A stretch of DNA of 7,039 bases from Candidatus Eiseniibacteriota bacterium (lineage in GTDB: Bacteria > Arandabacterota > Arandabacteria > JAGLYR01), in the NCBI GenBank assembly GCA_023132135.1, contig JAGLYR010000063.1, forward strand, positions 1-7,039, given 5' to 3'. The position numbers and the translations under genes were made by a program. The notes beneath the pieces are model-generated. The model had not been told where the DNA came from, did no database searches, and was given only the letters and a program-made list of their open reading frames with translations. Below, piece by piece: positions 1 through 6,963 of this stretch; position 1 is the first letter of the stretch; each line of letters opens with the position of its first letter.

Positions 1-911
1 TGCTGCTGGTCGGTAACCAGCGGGTTGAAAGGCTCTCTCGGCGGGGAGAAAAGGTAGGTACTCTGGCCGTTCATCTCGTGAGCGTCAATGATGAGCTGCG
101 GGTTCCAGGAAGTGACAAGGCGGAGCTTCGCGTACGTTTCCGGCTGGGTTGCCAGAAACCAGTCCCGGTTGAGATCGAACAGGTAATGATTCGTCCGACC
201 GCCGGGCCAGAGACCCAGGTGGCGGAGGCTCTGATCATCGCCATCGGGGATTCTTCCTGCCAGGCTCTCCCAGTGCGCGAGGATCCGCTCGCGGCCGTCG
301 GGATTCTGCAGCGGATCGAGCAGGATCAGAAGGTTGTCCCTCAATTCGGCGACTTCCGGATCTCGGCATGCGGCAAGATGATAGGCGATGGCCAGAGCGG
401 CGTCGGTGCTCGATGTCTCATCCCCGTGGACGCAGCATCCCGCCCAGACACAGAGCGGCAGATCGTTCACGGGCGGCGGATTACTCTCCCGCGGATCGGC
501 CAGGAGCGCCAGGTCCTTCCGGATCTCCTCGAGACGCGCCATGTTCGATTCACTCGTGATGACGGCGACGACCAGTATCCGACCCTCGTGACTCTTCCCA
601 TAGGGGATCAGGCGCACGTGAGGAGATACGTCCGCCAGAGTTTCCAGATAGGCCATTACTTCCTGATGACGGACTGGTCGCGCTCCCATCGGAAAACCCA
701 GAGCATCCTGGGGTGACGGAATGGAGGGGTCGTAGCGGGCATCCGGGAAGAACGGCTCGAGATCACTCTCGCCCGCCCGCACTGCATCAGGAAGGCCGTG
801 GTCGACCCAGATCGACGTCTGGGCTGCGGCGTCGGGAATCAGCGCAGGATTCCCCATGGCGACCAACGCGATCAGGGCACAGCCGAGAGTCATGTGAGCA
901 ATACTGAACAT
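1..911 (-). CDS. Secreted M14-family zinc carboxypeptidase-like protein, N-terminal part (cut by window edge)
   Basis: This is a minus-strand reading frame of 303 codons with no stop before the window edge; the C-terminal part is missing. The N-terminus is hydrophobic (ALIALVAMG) and ends in DAAAQ, which fits a cleaved signal peptide near residue 30, so export is likely. The M14 zinc-site pattern is complete: HGDE at 162-165 gives the His and Glu ligands, DAHE with His278 gives the third ligand, and LNRDW at 247-251 carries the Asn-Arg pair that binds the substrate carboxylate in this family. QNPDGRER near 200 and QPET near 257 are also typical. The usual catalytic Glu would lie beyond the edge. 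Related secreted M14 proteins with this layout are often over 800 residues, so most may be missing. The start is uncertain. ATG at 911 has no good ribosome site, and an in-frame GTG at 929 would add Lys-Arg ahead of the hydrophobic core, which suits a signal peptide. Exact substrate is unknown. Confidence 0.9.
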   Translation of the reverse strand, partial: MFSIAHMTLGCALIALVAMGNPALIPDAAAQTSIWVDHGLPDAVRAGESDLEPFFPDARYDPSIPSPQDALGFPMGARPVRHQEVMAYLETLADVSPHVRLIPYGKSHEGRILVVAVITSESNMARLEEIRKDLALLADPRESNPPPVNDLPLCVWAGCCVHGDETSSTDAALAIAYHLAACRDPEVAELRDNLLILLDPLQNPDGRERILAHWESLAGRIPDGDDQSLRHLGLWPGGRTNHYLFDLNRDWFLATQPETYAKLRLVTSWNPQLIIDAHEMNGQSTYLFSPPREPFNPLVTDQQ

Positions 912-967
912 GCGCTTTGTGCCAGACACCAGGTCATGGGACTGGCGTACTCCTTCCTGTACAGCAG

Positions 968-995
968 ATTCTATGGAACCCGGGCAGACATACAA
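968..995 (-). promoter_or_regulatory. Possible sigma70-like promoter for the M14 peptidase gene
   Basis: On the minus strand, TAGAAT (973-968, five of six matches to the -10 consensus) lies 16 bases after TTGTAT (995-990, three of six matches to the -35). Transcription would start near 961 and leave a leader of about 50 bases before the ATG at 911. The -35 is poor and the sigma consensus of this organism is unknown, so this is only a candidate. Confidence 0.25.
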
Positions 996-1148
996 GGTGA
1001 AAAATGGGCAATAGCCCGCATTTCACAGCAGCGGCCGGAAGCAGGTTCGGATATCAGGCTCTTGGCTCCGACGATTGGGGGAAGACGAGAGGAGAGAAGG
1101 AGAGAGGTGACCGGGGTGAAGGTGGATTGTTGGGTGTCAGGCTTGGCT

Positions 1149-1176
1149 TTTCACCTTTCGGCTTTCGGCTTTCACC
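1149..1176. repeat. Four tandem 7-bp units
   Basis: Four consecutive heptamers read TTTCACC, TTTCGGC, TTTCGGC, TTTCACC. The outer two are identical to each other and so are the inner two; the kinds differ at two positions. The unit is not a multiple of three and lies outside any supported gene. It resembles the short heptanucleotide repeats scattered in intergenic DNA of some bacteria, such as the STRR repeats of cyanobacteria. With only four units, strand slippage is a sufficient explanation. Confidence 0.6.
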
Positions 1177-1196
1177 CCTCTGCAGCAAGACGGATT

Positions 1197-1213
1197 GCCG
1201 GGCCGAGCCCGGC
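1197..1213. other. Perfect 7-bp GC-rich stem-loop
   Basis: GCCGGGC (1197-1203) and GCCCGGC (1207-1213) are exact reverse complements around a 3-base loop, CGA. Neither strand has a T-run after the stem, so it does not look like a standard intrinsic terminator. It lies about 100 bases ahead of the phosphoesterase start and could be part of that operon's leader RNA, a protein-binding site, or a chance product of high GC. It may continue into the neighbouring 8-bp palindrome GTGCGCAC at 1214-1221. Confidence 0.5.
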
Positions 1214-1311
1214 GTGCGCACTTGCTGCTGGGACGAAGAATCGAATTGCCTGGCGCCGGGATTGCTGGTAGGCTAAGGACTTGCCCGGAAGATCCTGGAA
1301 TGGGAACCAAG

Positions 1312-2142
1312 ATGCGAATCCTCTTTGTGACAGACCTCCACGGATCCAGATGGAAATACGAGCGCGTGCTGGAGACCGCCGGGTCCTCCGGCGTCGACAT
1401 GGTTATCAACGGCGGGGACATGTTTCCACACTCGCGGGATCTGTCCGCTCAGAGTGTTTTTATTACGGGTTTTCTGGATGAGCACCTGTCCCGGTACGAT
1501 TCCGCCGGAATCCTCTACCTCTGCTACCCGGGGAACGACGATCTGAGAGTTCATGATGATCTCTTCGAAGAGACTTGTGACAAGTACGGGAGTGTAGTGT
1601 ACCTGGCCCAGCGCAGGTTCGAGACTCAGGGCTTCGAGTTCATCGGCATGAACTGGGTGGTCGACTACCCCTTCCGCCTGAAAGACCGCTGCCGGAAGGA
1701 TACGGACGACTATGTGTTCCAGCCCCAACTGGGTTCAGGCCTGCTGTCCACTCCCGAGGGATTCGAGGAGGTCGACGACTGGTTCGCCCGCGCCGGTACT
1801 GTTCCCACGATCGAGGAGGAAATGGAATGCCTCGTCCGGCCCAATGACATGGAAAGGGCGGTCTATGTGATCCACATGCCTCCGTCCGGGCTCGGACTGG
1901 ACGAGTGCGCCAACGGTGTGCAGGTTGGCTCAAAGTCCGTCCTCCGGTTCCTCAGGTCGCATCAGCCCCGACTCTCGCTCCACGGGCATATCCACGAATC
2001 ACCCGGGATCTCCGGGCGATGGAACGCCCGACTGGGCGACACCGTGTGTGTTCAACCCGGTCAACTGGAAGATCTCGCCTACGTGATCGGCGATCTGTCG
2101 ACCATGGCGCTGGAGAGAGTCACGGAATCCCGCGAACCGTAG
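1312..2142 (+). CDS. Icc-like metallophosphoesterase
   Basis: This 276-residue protein belongs to the calcineurin-like metallophosphoesterase superfamily, whose members hydrolyse phosphate mono- or diesters at a two-metal site. The motifs appear in order: DLH (Asp8, His10), GGD (Asp36), PGNDD (Asn76), VIH (His188) and HGHIH (His226, His228), followed by VQPGQ near 247. The block from VGSKS to GHIHES resembles the predicted phosphoesterases related to Icc (COG2129). The usual GNH[DE] is GNDD here, so the His often assigned as the general acid is missing. Residues 120-180 form an insertion that may cap the site. There is no signal peptide, so it is probably cytoplasmic. MRILFVTD is the family-like start; an in-frame ATG at 1300 would add four residues, and the frame stays open upstream without similarity. 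It is the first gene of the probable operon, 14 bases ahead of nadA. The substrate cannot be told from the sequence. Confidence 0.88.
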   Translation: MRILFVTDLHGSRWKYERVLETAGSSGVDMVINGGDMFPHSRDLSAQSVFITGFLDEHLSRYDSAGILYLCYPGNDDLRVHDDLFEETCDKYGSVVYLAQRRFETQGFEFIGMNWVVDYPFRLKDRCRKDTDDYVFQPQLGSGLLSTPEGFEEVDDWFARAGTVPTIEEEMECLVRPNDMERAVYVIHMPPSGLGLDECANGVQVGSKSVLRFLRSHQPRLSLHGHIHESPGISGRWNARLGDTVCVQPGQLEDLAYVIGDLSTMALERVTESREP

Positions 2143-2156
2143 CCGAGGAGCGGAGA

Positions 2157-3068
2157 ATGACCATCGACAGCATCGTAGAACGGATCCTGAGCCTCAGGAA
2201 ACGGCGCGAGGCCGTCATACTGGCACACAACTACCAGCCCCCGGAAATCCAGGACATTGCAGATATGCGGGGTGATTCGCTGGCGCTGAGCCGGGAAGCG
2301 GCCGAGGCCCAGGCGAAGGTTATCGTCTTCTGCGGTGTGCGGTTCATGGCCGAGACGGCGGCGATTCTGTGCCCGGGGAGCACCGTGCTCCTCCCGGACC
2401 CTGAGGCCGGGTGCCCGATGGCGGACATGATGGCCCCCGGGGATGTGGAGCGGATGAGGGGGGAACATCCGGGGGCGGCGGTTGTGACCTACGTCAACTC
2501 GACGGTGGAGGTGAAGGCTGTCTCGGACGCATGTTGTACATCCGGCAACGGGCTCAAGGTGGTCGAGTCCTTCCCTCCCGGGCAGGAGATCATCTTCGGA
2601 CCGGATCAGTACCTGGGACACTTCCTCTCCACTCAGACATCGCGCACCTTCCATCTCTGGCGGGGATACTGCCCGTCCCATATGAAGATCCTGGTCGAGG
2701 ACATTGAGCGGGCGAGAGAAGAGCACCCCGATGCGAAGATCATGGTGCATCCCGAATGTACACCGGACGTCATCCGGCTGGCGGATGTGGCTCTTGGTAC
2801 GGGGGGGATGATCCGGTACGCCGCCGAGTCGGGAGCGAAGGAATTCGTCGTCGGGACCGAAGTGGGAATGGTCTACCGGCTCGAGAAGGACATTCCGGGG
2901 AAGAAGTTCTATCCCGCGACCAGCCGGGCTCTCTGTCCCAACATGAAAAAAATCACGCTCGAGAAGGTTCTCTGGTCGCTGGAGGAAATGGAACCCCGCG
3001 TTACGGTGCCTCCGGACGTCGCTGCCCGCGCCAAGCAGGCCGTGGATCGCATGCTGGCCTCAGTGTAG
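2157..3068 (+). CDS. nadA: Quinolinate synthase NadA
   Basis: NadA condenses iminoaspartate with dihydroxyacetone phosphate to quinolinate, the committed precursor of NAD, using an oxygen-sensitive [4Fe-4S] cluster in the cytoplasm. The 303-residue protein matches the short, Thermotoga-like form in length. The three expected cluster cysteines are present with the usual spacing of about 87: Cys86 in AGCPMAD, Cys172 in GYCPSH and Cys260 in ALCPNM. Other family marks are HNYQ (24-27), FCGVRFMAE (58-66), ACCTSGN (125-131), HPEC (198-201), GTEVGM (233-238) and FYPAT (251-255). It lacks the CXXC pair found near the last ligand in E. coli NadA. The start is set by GAGGAG (2145-2150), 6 bases before the ATG; the longer open frame upstream overlaps the phosphoesterase in another frame and is not NadA-like. 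The 14-base gap to the phosphoesterase implies co-transcription. The iminoaspartate-supplying partner (NadB or aspartate dehydrogenase) and NadC are not in the window. Confidence 0.98.
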   Translation: MTIDSIVERILSLRKRREAVILAHNYQPPEIQDIADMRGDSLALSREAAEAQAKVIVFCGVRFMAETAAILCPGSTVLLPDPEAGCPMADMMAPGDVERMRGEHPGAAVVTYVNSTVEVKAVSDACCTSGNGLKVVESFPPGQEIIFGPDQYLGHFLSTQTSRTFHLWRGYCPSHMKILVEDIERAREEHPDAKIMVHPECTPDVIRLADVALGTGGMIRYAAESGAKEFVVGTEVGMVYRLEKDIPGKKFYPATSRALCPNMKKITLEKVLWSLEEMEPRVTVPPDVAARAKQAVDRMLASV

Positions 3069-3149
3069 ATCGCAATGTGTACATCTCAAGAGCTGGCTGC
3101 GGATTGCGTAGACGGATCTCTTGGGGGATTCCGGGAGTAGAGAGGAACG

Positions 3150-5069
3150 GTGCTCTCCTTTAAGGACATCAGCCTGCGTTTCGCCGGCATCCCGATTCTG
3201 AATGAGATTTCGGGTAGTATCGAGCGCGGGGAGCGGATCGGTCTCGTGGGACCCAATGGGGCGGGTAAGACGACCCTTCTCCGGGTCATGACGGGGGAGG
3301 AGTCGCCGGAGAACGGCGAACTCCGAAAGCCGAACTTCCTGCGGGTCGGCTATCTCCCGCAGGGCGGCGTTGAAGGCAGCTCGAAGACCTGTCTCGAAGA
3401 AGCTCTCGAGGCATACGGCGATCTTGCGAAGATGGAGGACGAGATCACCGGGATCACCCGCCGGCTCTCTGAAATCCCCGAGGGAGAACCCGTTCCCGAA
3501 AACCTGCTGGCCCGCTATGGAGAGCTGGAACACCGGTTCGCCCACCGGGGCGGGTACGAAGGTGAATCGGCCGTCCTCAAGGTCCTGGACGGTCTTGGAA
3601 TCGGGAGATCCCACTGGAACAAGGCCACTTCGGATCTCAGCGGCGGGCAGCGAATGCGCCTGGCCCTGGCCAAGCTGATTCTTCTCGACCACGAACTCCT
3701 GTTCCTGGACGAGCCCACCAACCATCTGGATATCCGGGCTATCGAGTGGCTGGAAGGCTATCTCTCTGCTTCTCCCGCTGGACAGATTATCGTCTCCCAC
3801 GACCGCCGGTTCCTGGACCGTCTGGTGTCGGAAATCTGGGAGCTGAATCACGGTGCCCTCACCAAGTACCGCGGGGACTACTCCTTTTACCTGGAGGCGC
3901 GGGAGGAACGGATCGAGCTGCAGAAAAAACGCAGGGCGGCGGTTCTCGAGGAGCGCCGGCGTTTGCAGGATTTCATAGATCGCAACCGGTCCCGGAAGGA
4001 CCGCGCGAAGCAGGTCCAGGGGCGGATCAAGGTGCTGAGAAAGCTGGAAGAGGCGCCTCTTCCGCCCGAGCTGGCCGAGAGCACGTTCCGTCTCAAGGAA
4101 TCGGCCGCCGGGGACAGGATTGTCGCGAAGATGGAGAACGTGGGCAAATCGTACGGCGGGAACGTGGTGTTCCAGGGTCTGGAGCTGACGATCGAACGCG
4201 GGGACCGCATTGCAGTCCTTGGGCCGAACGGGGCCGGGAAGTCCACCCTCCTCAAGATTCTCATGGGCCGGGAACAGGCCACGGAGGGCTCCTGCTGGAC
4301 AAGCCGGAGGAATGTGGTTCGGTCGTATTCCCAGGATCAGGCCGAGTGTCTGGGGGGGAGGAAAACCGTCCTCGCCGAAGTGGAAGGAGCCGCCTCGGTC
4401 GAAATGGTCCCACAGGTCCGATCCCTGCTGGCTCGGTTCCTGTTCTGTGATGACGATGTCTTCAAGCCCCTGGATGCCCTGAGCGGTGGAGAGAGAAGCC
4501 GGCTGGCCCTGGCGAAGCTCATGGTGGAGGCGGCCAACTTCCTGGTCCTGGACGAACCCACCAACCATCTGGACCAGGACGGTCAAGCGGTGCTCACGGC
4601 GGCCATCGAGCGGTACGGTGGGACCCTCATCTTCGTGTCGCACGATCGGTATTTCATAGATCGGCTGGCCAACCGCGTGCTCGAAATCGACGGCGGCCGG
4701 GTCCGGCTGTTCCTCGGCAACTACTCGGACTACCGGCATGTACTCAAACGCGAGGCCGAGGATGCACGGGAAGCCAAGGTTGCCGTCTGCGAGAACCCGC
4801 CGCCGCGAAAGGAACGCCGGCCCACCGGCGGGCTTTCTCCAGCAAAATCCAGAGAGCGCGAAAAGAAGCTAAAGAAAATTGAGCAGGAGATCGAAACACT
4901 CGAAGCACGGATCAAGACTCTCGACGTGATGCTGAGCAGCCCTGCGGTGTTCCAGTCGGGGAATCTGTCCAGGGACGTTGTCGAGGAACAGCGCGTTTTG
5001 AGGGGAAAGCTTCCCGGTCTTTACGAACAGTGGGAAACTCTCACGGAGGAGGAACCGGAAAAAAGCTGA
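3150..5069 (+). CDS. ABC-F family ATPase, YheS/YdiF-like
   Basis: This 639-residue soluble protein has two fused ABC ATPase domains and no membrane segments, as in ABC-F proteins, which bind the ribosomal E site and modulate translation. Domain 1 has Walker A GPNGAGKT (34-41), signature LSGGQ (163-167), Walker B LLFLDE (183-188) and switch His217. Domain 2 has GPNGAGKS (358-365), LSGGE (444-448), FLVLDE (464-469) and His498. Both Walker B motifs continue as PTNHLD. The interdomain linker (about 240-315) is charged and helical, and its FIDRNRSRKDRAKQVQGRIK stretch resembles the E. coli YheS and Bacillus YdiF branch. Residues 565-635 form a charged coiled-coil tail, also seen in YheS and Uup. 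Translation starts at GTG, with AGAGGA (3141-3146) just upstream. It lies 81 bases after nadA with no clear terminator between, so it may share that transcript. An antibiotic-resistance role is not indicated, though it cannot be excluded. Confidence 0.95.
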   Translation: MLSFKDISLRFAGIPILNEISGSIERGERIGLVGPNGAGKTTLLRVMTGEESPENGELRKPNFLRVGYLPQGGVEGSSKTCLEEALEAYGDLAKMEDEITGITRRLSEIPEGEPVPENLLARYGELEHRFAHRGGYEGESAVLKVLDGLGIGRSHWNKATSDLSGGQRMRLALAKLILLDHELLFLDEPTNHLDIRAIEWLEGYLSASPAGQIIVSHDRRFLDRLVSEIWELNHGALTKYRGDYSFYLEAREERIELQKKRRAAVLEERRRLQDFIDRNRSRKDRAKQVQGRIKVLRKLEEAPLPPELAESTFRLKESAAGDRIVAKMENVGKSYGGNVVFQGLELTIERGDRIAVLGPNGAGKSTLLKILMGREQATEGSCWTSRRNVVRSYSQDQAECLGGRKTVLAEVEGAASVEMVPQVRSLLARFLFCDDDVFKPLDALSGGERSRLALAKLMVEAANFLVLDEPTNHLDQDGQAVLTAAIERYGGTLIFVSHDRYFIDRLANRVLEIDGGRVRLFLGNYSDYRHVLKREAEDAREAKVAVCENPPPRKERRPTGGLSPAKSREREKKLKKIEQEIETLEARIKTLDVMLSSPAVFQSGNLSRDVVEEQRVLRGKLPGLYEQWETLTEEEPEKS

Positions 5070-5231
5070 ATTCCGCTTGATTTCACCGTCTCGATGATGT
5101 AAGCTAGCTCTAGGTTTGGATAGGAACAGGCGTCCGGTGATCCGGGCGTCTTTGGCATTGTGGAGAAAACGGAAAAATGACTTGCCCGGTCATTGAGGCC
5201 GGGCTTCTGATTTAGATGGAGCATGCTTTCG
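5070..5231. other. Intergenic region between the ABC-F and mltF genes
   Basis: This short gap holds no gene that I can support. A 4-base inverted pair right after the ABC-F stop (AAGC 5063-5066, GCTT 5075-5078) is too weak to call a terminator. TTGATT (5077-5082) and TAAGCT (5100-5105), 17 bases apart, are a poor sigma70-like match. A small CCGG stem at 5134-5145 and a better GC stem at 5184-5204 are present. Confidence 0.5.
5184..5204 (+). other. Stem-loop just ahead of the mltF start
   Basis: GCCCGG (5184-5189) and CCGGGC (5199-5204) form a 6-bp stem with a 9-base loop. Only TTCT follows, so this is a weak terminator at best. It ends 13 bases before the GGAG ribosome site, so in the messenger it could affect ribosome access. 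It could also be chance in GC-rich DNA. Confidence 0.35.
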
Positions 5232-6710
5232 ATGAACAGGTTTCTTCAGATCGTGGCGCTCGCAGGTTGGGTGCTGCTGGCAGGATCGTCGGCGCCGGCG
5301 GAGGAAGTTTTCTCCGAGCCGTCTTCGCCGGGTGATCTGGAAGCTATCCGGCAGCGCGGGGTTCTGCGGCTCATCACCCGGAACAGCCCCAACACCTACT
5401 TCCTCTACCGGGGCGAGCAAATGGGGTTCGAGTACGACCTCGCTCGGGGTTTCGCTTCCCGGTTGGGTGTGGACCTTGAGGTTGTGGTCCCTCCCGCGGG
5501 CACGGATCCGGTGGATTGGCTCCTCGATGGTCATGGGGACCTGGTGGGCGCCTCTCTTCTGGCGCACGACGTCCCGATGTCCGGGGTTGTATTCTCAAAA
5601 CCCTACAAGCGGATTTCGAGAGTGCTCGTGGTCCGGGATGATTGTGCATCCATCCAGCGTCCCGAGGATCTTCCGGGTCACAAGGTGTGGGTGGCGGAAG
5701 GGGGTCGTCACTTCTGGCTCCTCCGATCTCTGGAACTGAATCTGGGAGGGTTGATTGATATTCAGGCTGTTGCGGCGGACTGCGAGAGCGAAGTAATCCT
5801 GGCCGACCTGTCGGCCGGGACCGTGGATGCGGCGGTTGCCGAAACGGACGTGGCGCTACTGGCCATGAGCTTCCATGGGAATCTCAGGATCGCGTGCGAG
5901 CTGGAGCCGCCCCAACCGGTGCGGTGGGCCGTGAGCAGGGAATCCGAGGAGCTCCTGGCCGCGGCCAATGGTTTCCTGGAGGACATCCGAGGGACTTTCT
6001 TCTTCAATCACATCAAGAGGCGCTACTACGATGGCGGGGACGAGTACCGCCGGTTCCGGGAGTTGGCTTTTGTGGCGTGGCAATCGGGGAGGCTTTCCCG
6101 TTTTGACGACCACATCCGGAGGCACGCGAGTGCCTTGGGGGTCGACTGGCTGCTCATAGCGGCCCAGATCTATGAAGAGTCGAGCTTCAACCCGGCGGCC
6201 ACGAGTTCAAGCGGCGCCCGCGGGCTGTTGCAGATCATGCCGAGAACCGCCTTGGCGCTTGGAGTTGTTGACCCCCACGACCCCGACGAGAACATCTTTG
6301 CTGGAATCCGGTACCTCGTGAAACAGTGCCGGATGTTCCAGGATATCCCATCCTCCAATGACCAGCTCCGGTTTGCCCTGGCCAGCTACAACGTCGGCCT
6401 CGGGCATGTCCGGGATGCTCAACGGCTGGCGTCCGAGATGGGGATGGATCCTTCCCGGTGGGAACCGGTGGCTGAGGCACTCTGCCTGCTCTCGCAACGG
6501 GAGTTCTACGAGAGAGCCCGTTACGGCTACTGCAGGGGGGGAGACGCGGTCCGCTACGTGGACGAAGTGCTGAGTCGTTGGGAGATTTACAGCCACTACC
6601 TCAAAGAGCACAGCGTTACAGAGATGGTGGAGAAGTCCACGCAGGGAGAAGTCCCGCCTCAGGGTTGCCTGTCGGCCGCGTCCTGGTCCGCCGGGCAATC
6701 CGGAGCATGA
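5232..6710 (+). CDS. mltF: Lytic murein transglycosylase, MltF type (solute-binding plus SLT domains)
   Basis: The 492-residue protein has the two-domain layout of MltF, which cleaves peptidoglycan between MurNAc and GlcNAc to leave 1,6-anhydro-MurNAc ends, acting in the periplasm. Residues 1-23 form a signal peptide (hydrophobic core, then SAPA before Glu24) with no lipobox Cys. Residues 35-253 form a type 3 solute-binding domain; RNSPNTYFLYRGEQMGFEYD (50-69) closely fits the MltF family. Residues 290-455 form the SLT domain: catalytic Glu316 in YEESSFNP, GARGLLQIMP (328-337) and ASYNVGLGHV (384-393). E. coli MltF is 518 residues with the same order. Residues 460-492 look unconserved, and their codons partly overlap a minus-strand gene. 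I chose ATG 5232 because GGAG (5218-5221) is 10 bases upstream and Asn-Arg precedes the hydrophobic core. ATG 5223 would put GGAG only one base away. The ligand of the binding domain is unknown; in MltF this domain is thought to regulate the catalytic one. Confidence 0.93.
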   Translation: MNRFLQIVALAGWVLLAGSSAPAEEVFSEPSSPGDLEAIRQRGVLRLITRNSPNTYFLYRGEQMGFEYDLARGFASRLGVDLEVVVPPAGTDPVDWLLDGHGDLVGASLLAHDVPMSGVVFSKPYKRISRVLVVRDDCASIQRPEDLPGHKVWVAEGGRHFWLLRSLELNLGGLIDIQAVAADCESEVILADLSAGTVDAAVAETDVALLAMSFHGNLRIACELEPPQPVRWAVSRESEELLAAANGFLEDIRGTFFFNHIKRRYYDGGDEYRRFRELAFVAWQSGRLSRFDDHIRRHASALGVDWLLIAAQIYEESSFNPAATSSSGARGLLQIMPRTALALGVVDPHDPDENIFAGIRYLVKQCRMFQDIPSSNDQLRFALASYNVGLGHVRDAQRLASEMGMDPSRWEPVAEALCLLSQREFYERARYGYCRGGDAVRYVDEVLSRWEIYSHYLKEHSVTEMVEKSTQGEVPPQGCLSAASWSAGQSGA

Positions 6711-6958
6711 TCACGCAGCAGCTGCCGAACACGATCCCATCCATCCCCGGCTCCACCGACCGCAGAGCCCTCCACAAACCTCAGTTCCGTGATCGCGTCG
6801 TAATTCGACGCCGTCTGCAGCGGCCGGACGAGGAGGGACGAGGAGGCAATCTCCTGTTCCATAACTACGGGCGGGGGAGTCACCACCGGCGCAGGATCCC
6901 TCCCGATGGGCGCGGGATTGACCAGGGACATGAAGAAAGACAGGAAGAGCGTGATCAT
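6659..6958 (-). CDS. Small hypothetical protein, probably exported
   Basis: The 99-residue product matches no family I recognise. Residues 1-16 are strongly hydrophobic (ITLFLSFFMSLV), followed by a Pro-rich stretch (residues 15-32), which suggests a signal peptide or membrane anchor, though no basic residue precedes the core. There is no Cys near the core, so it is not an obvious lipoprotein. The only Cys is near residue 89, and the C-terminal half is acidic. Coding is supported by a strong ribosome site (GGAGG, 5-base spacer), by codons rich in G or C at the third position in this frame, and by an in-frame TAG directly before the ATG, which fixes the start. It lies 12 bases after the stop of an upstream gene fragment, as in an operon. 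Its last 52 bases overlap the 3' end of the plus-strand mltF gene. Two competing open frames over the same DNA lack a ribosome site and have less biased codons. Confidence 0.6.
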   Translation of the reverse strand: MITLFLSFFMSLVNPAPIGRDPAPVVTPPPVVMEQEIASSSLLVRPLQTASNYDAITELRFVEGSAVGGAGDGWDRVRQLLRDHAPDCPADQDAADRQP

Positions 6959-6963
6959 CTATG

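Larger units (their letters stand above)
912..1311. other. Divergent intergenic region of about 400 bases
   Basis: This gap separates the leftward peptidase gene from the rightward phosphoesterase operon, so it should hold promoters for both. Several frames are open across it, but none has a recognisable product or a convincing ribosome site. It contains an almost pure purine tract at about 1076-1109, four 7-bp repeat units at 1149-1176 and a GC stem-loop at 1197-1213. An 8-bp inverted pair, GGGGTGAA (1113-1120) and TTCACCCC (1171-1178), encloses 50 bases. I see no tRNA or riboswitch that I can name. Confidence 0.7.

Noticed and set aside
78-716. A 212-codon plus-strand open frame opposite the M14 peptidase
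   Set aside because: The opposite strand carries the HGDE, LNRD and DAHE motifs in order, so this frame is a shadow.
2079-2750. A 223-codon minus-strand open frame across the phosphoesterase-nadA junction
   Set aside because: It is antisense to clearly conserved NadA sequence, has low-complexity Arg/His/Pro composition and shows no family motif.
3071-3108. An inverted pair CGCAAT (3071-3076) and ATTGCG (3103-3108) between nadA and the ABC-F gene
   Set aside because: It is six pairs with a 26-base loop and no T-run, well within chance.
3060-4739. A 559-codon minus-strand open frame antisense to the ABC-F gene
   Set aside because: It lies wholly opposite a gene with complete ABC-F motifs. 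GC-rich coding DNA with biased codons often leaves an antisense frame open, and its product resembles no family.
5063-5083. A possible terminator after the ABC-F gene
   Set aside because: The stem is only AAGC/GCTT with an 8-base loop and no T-run, which is too weak to call.
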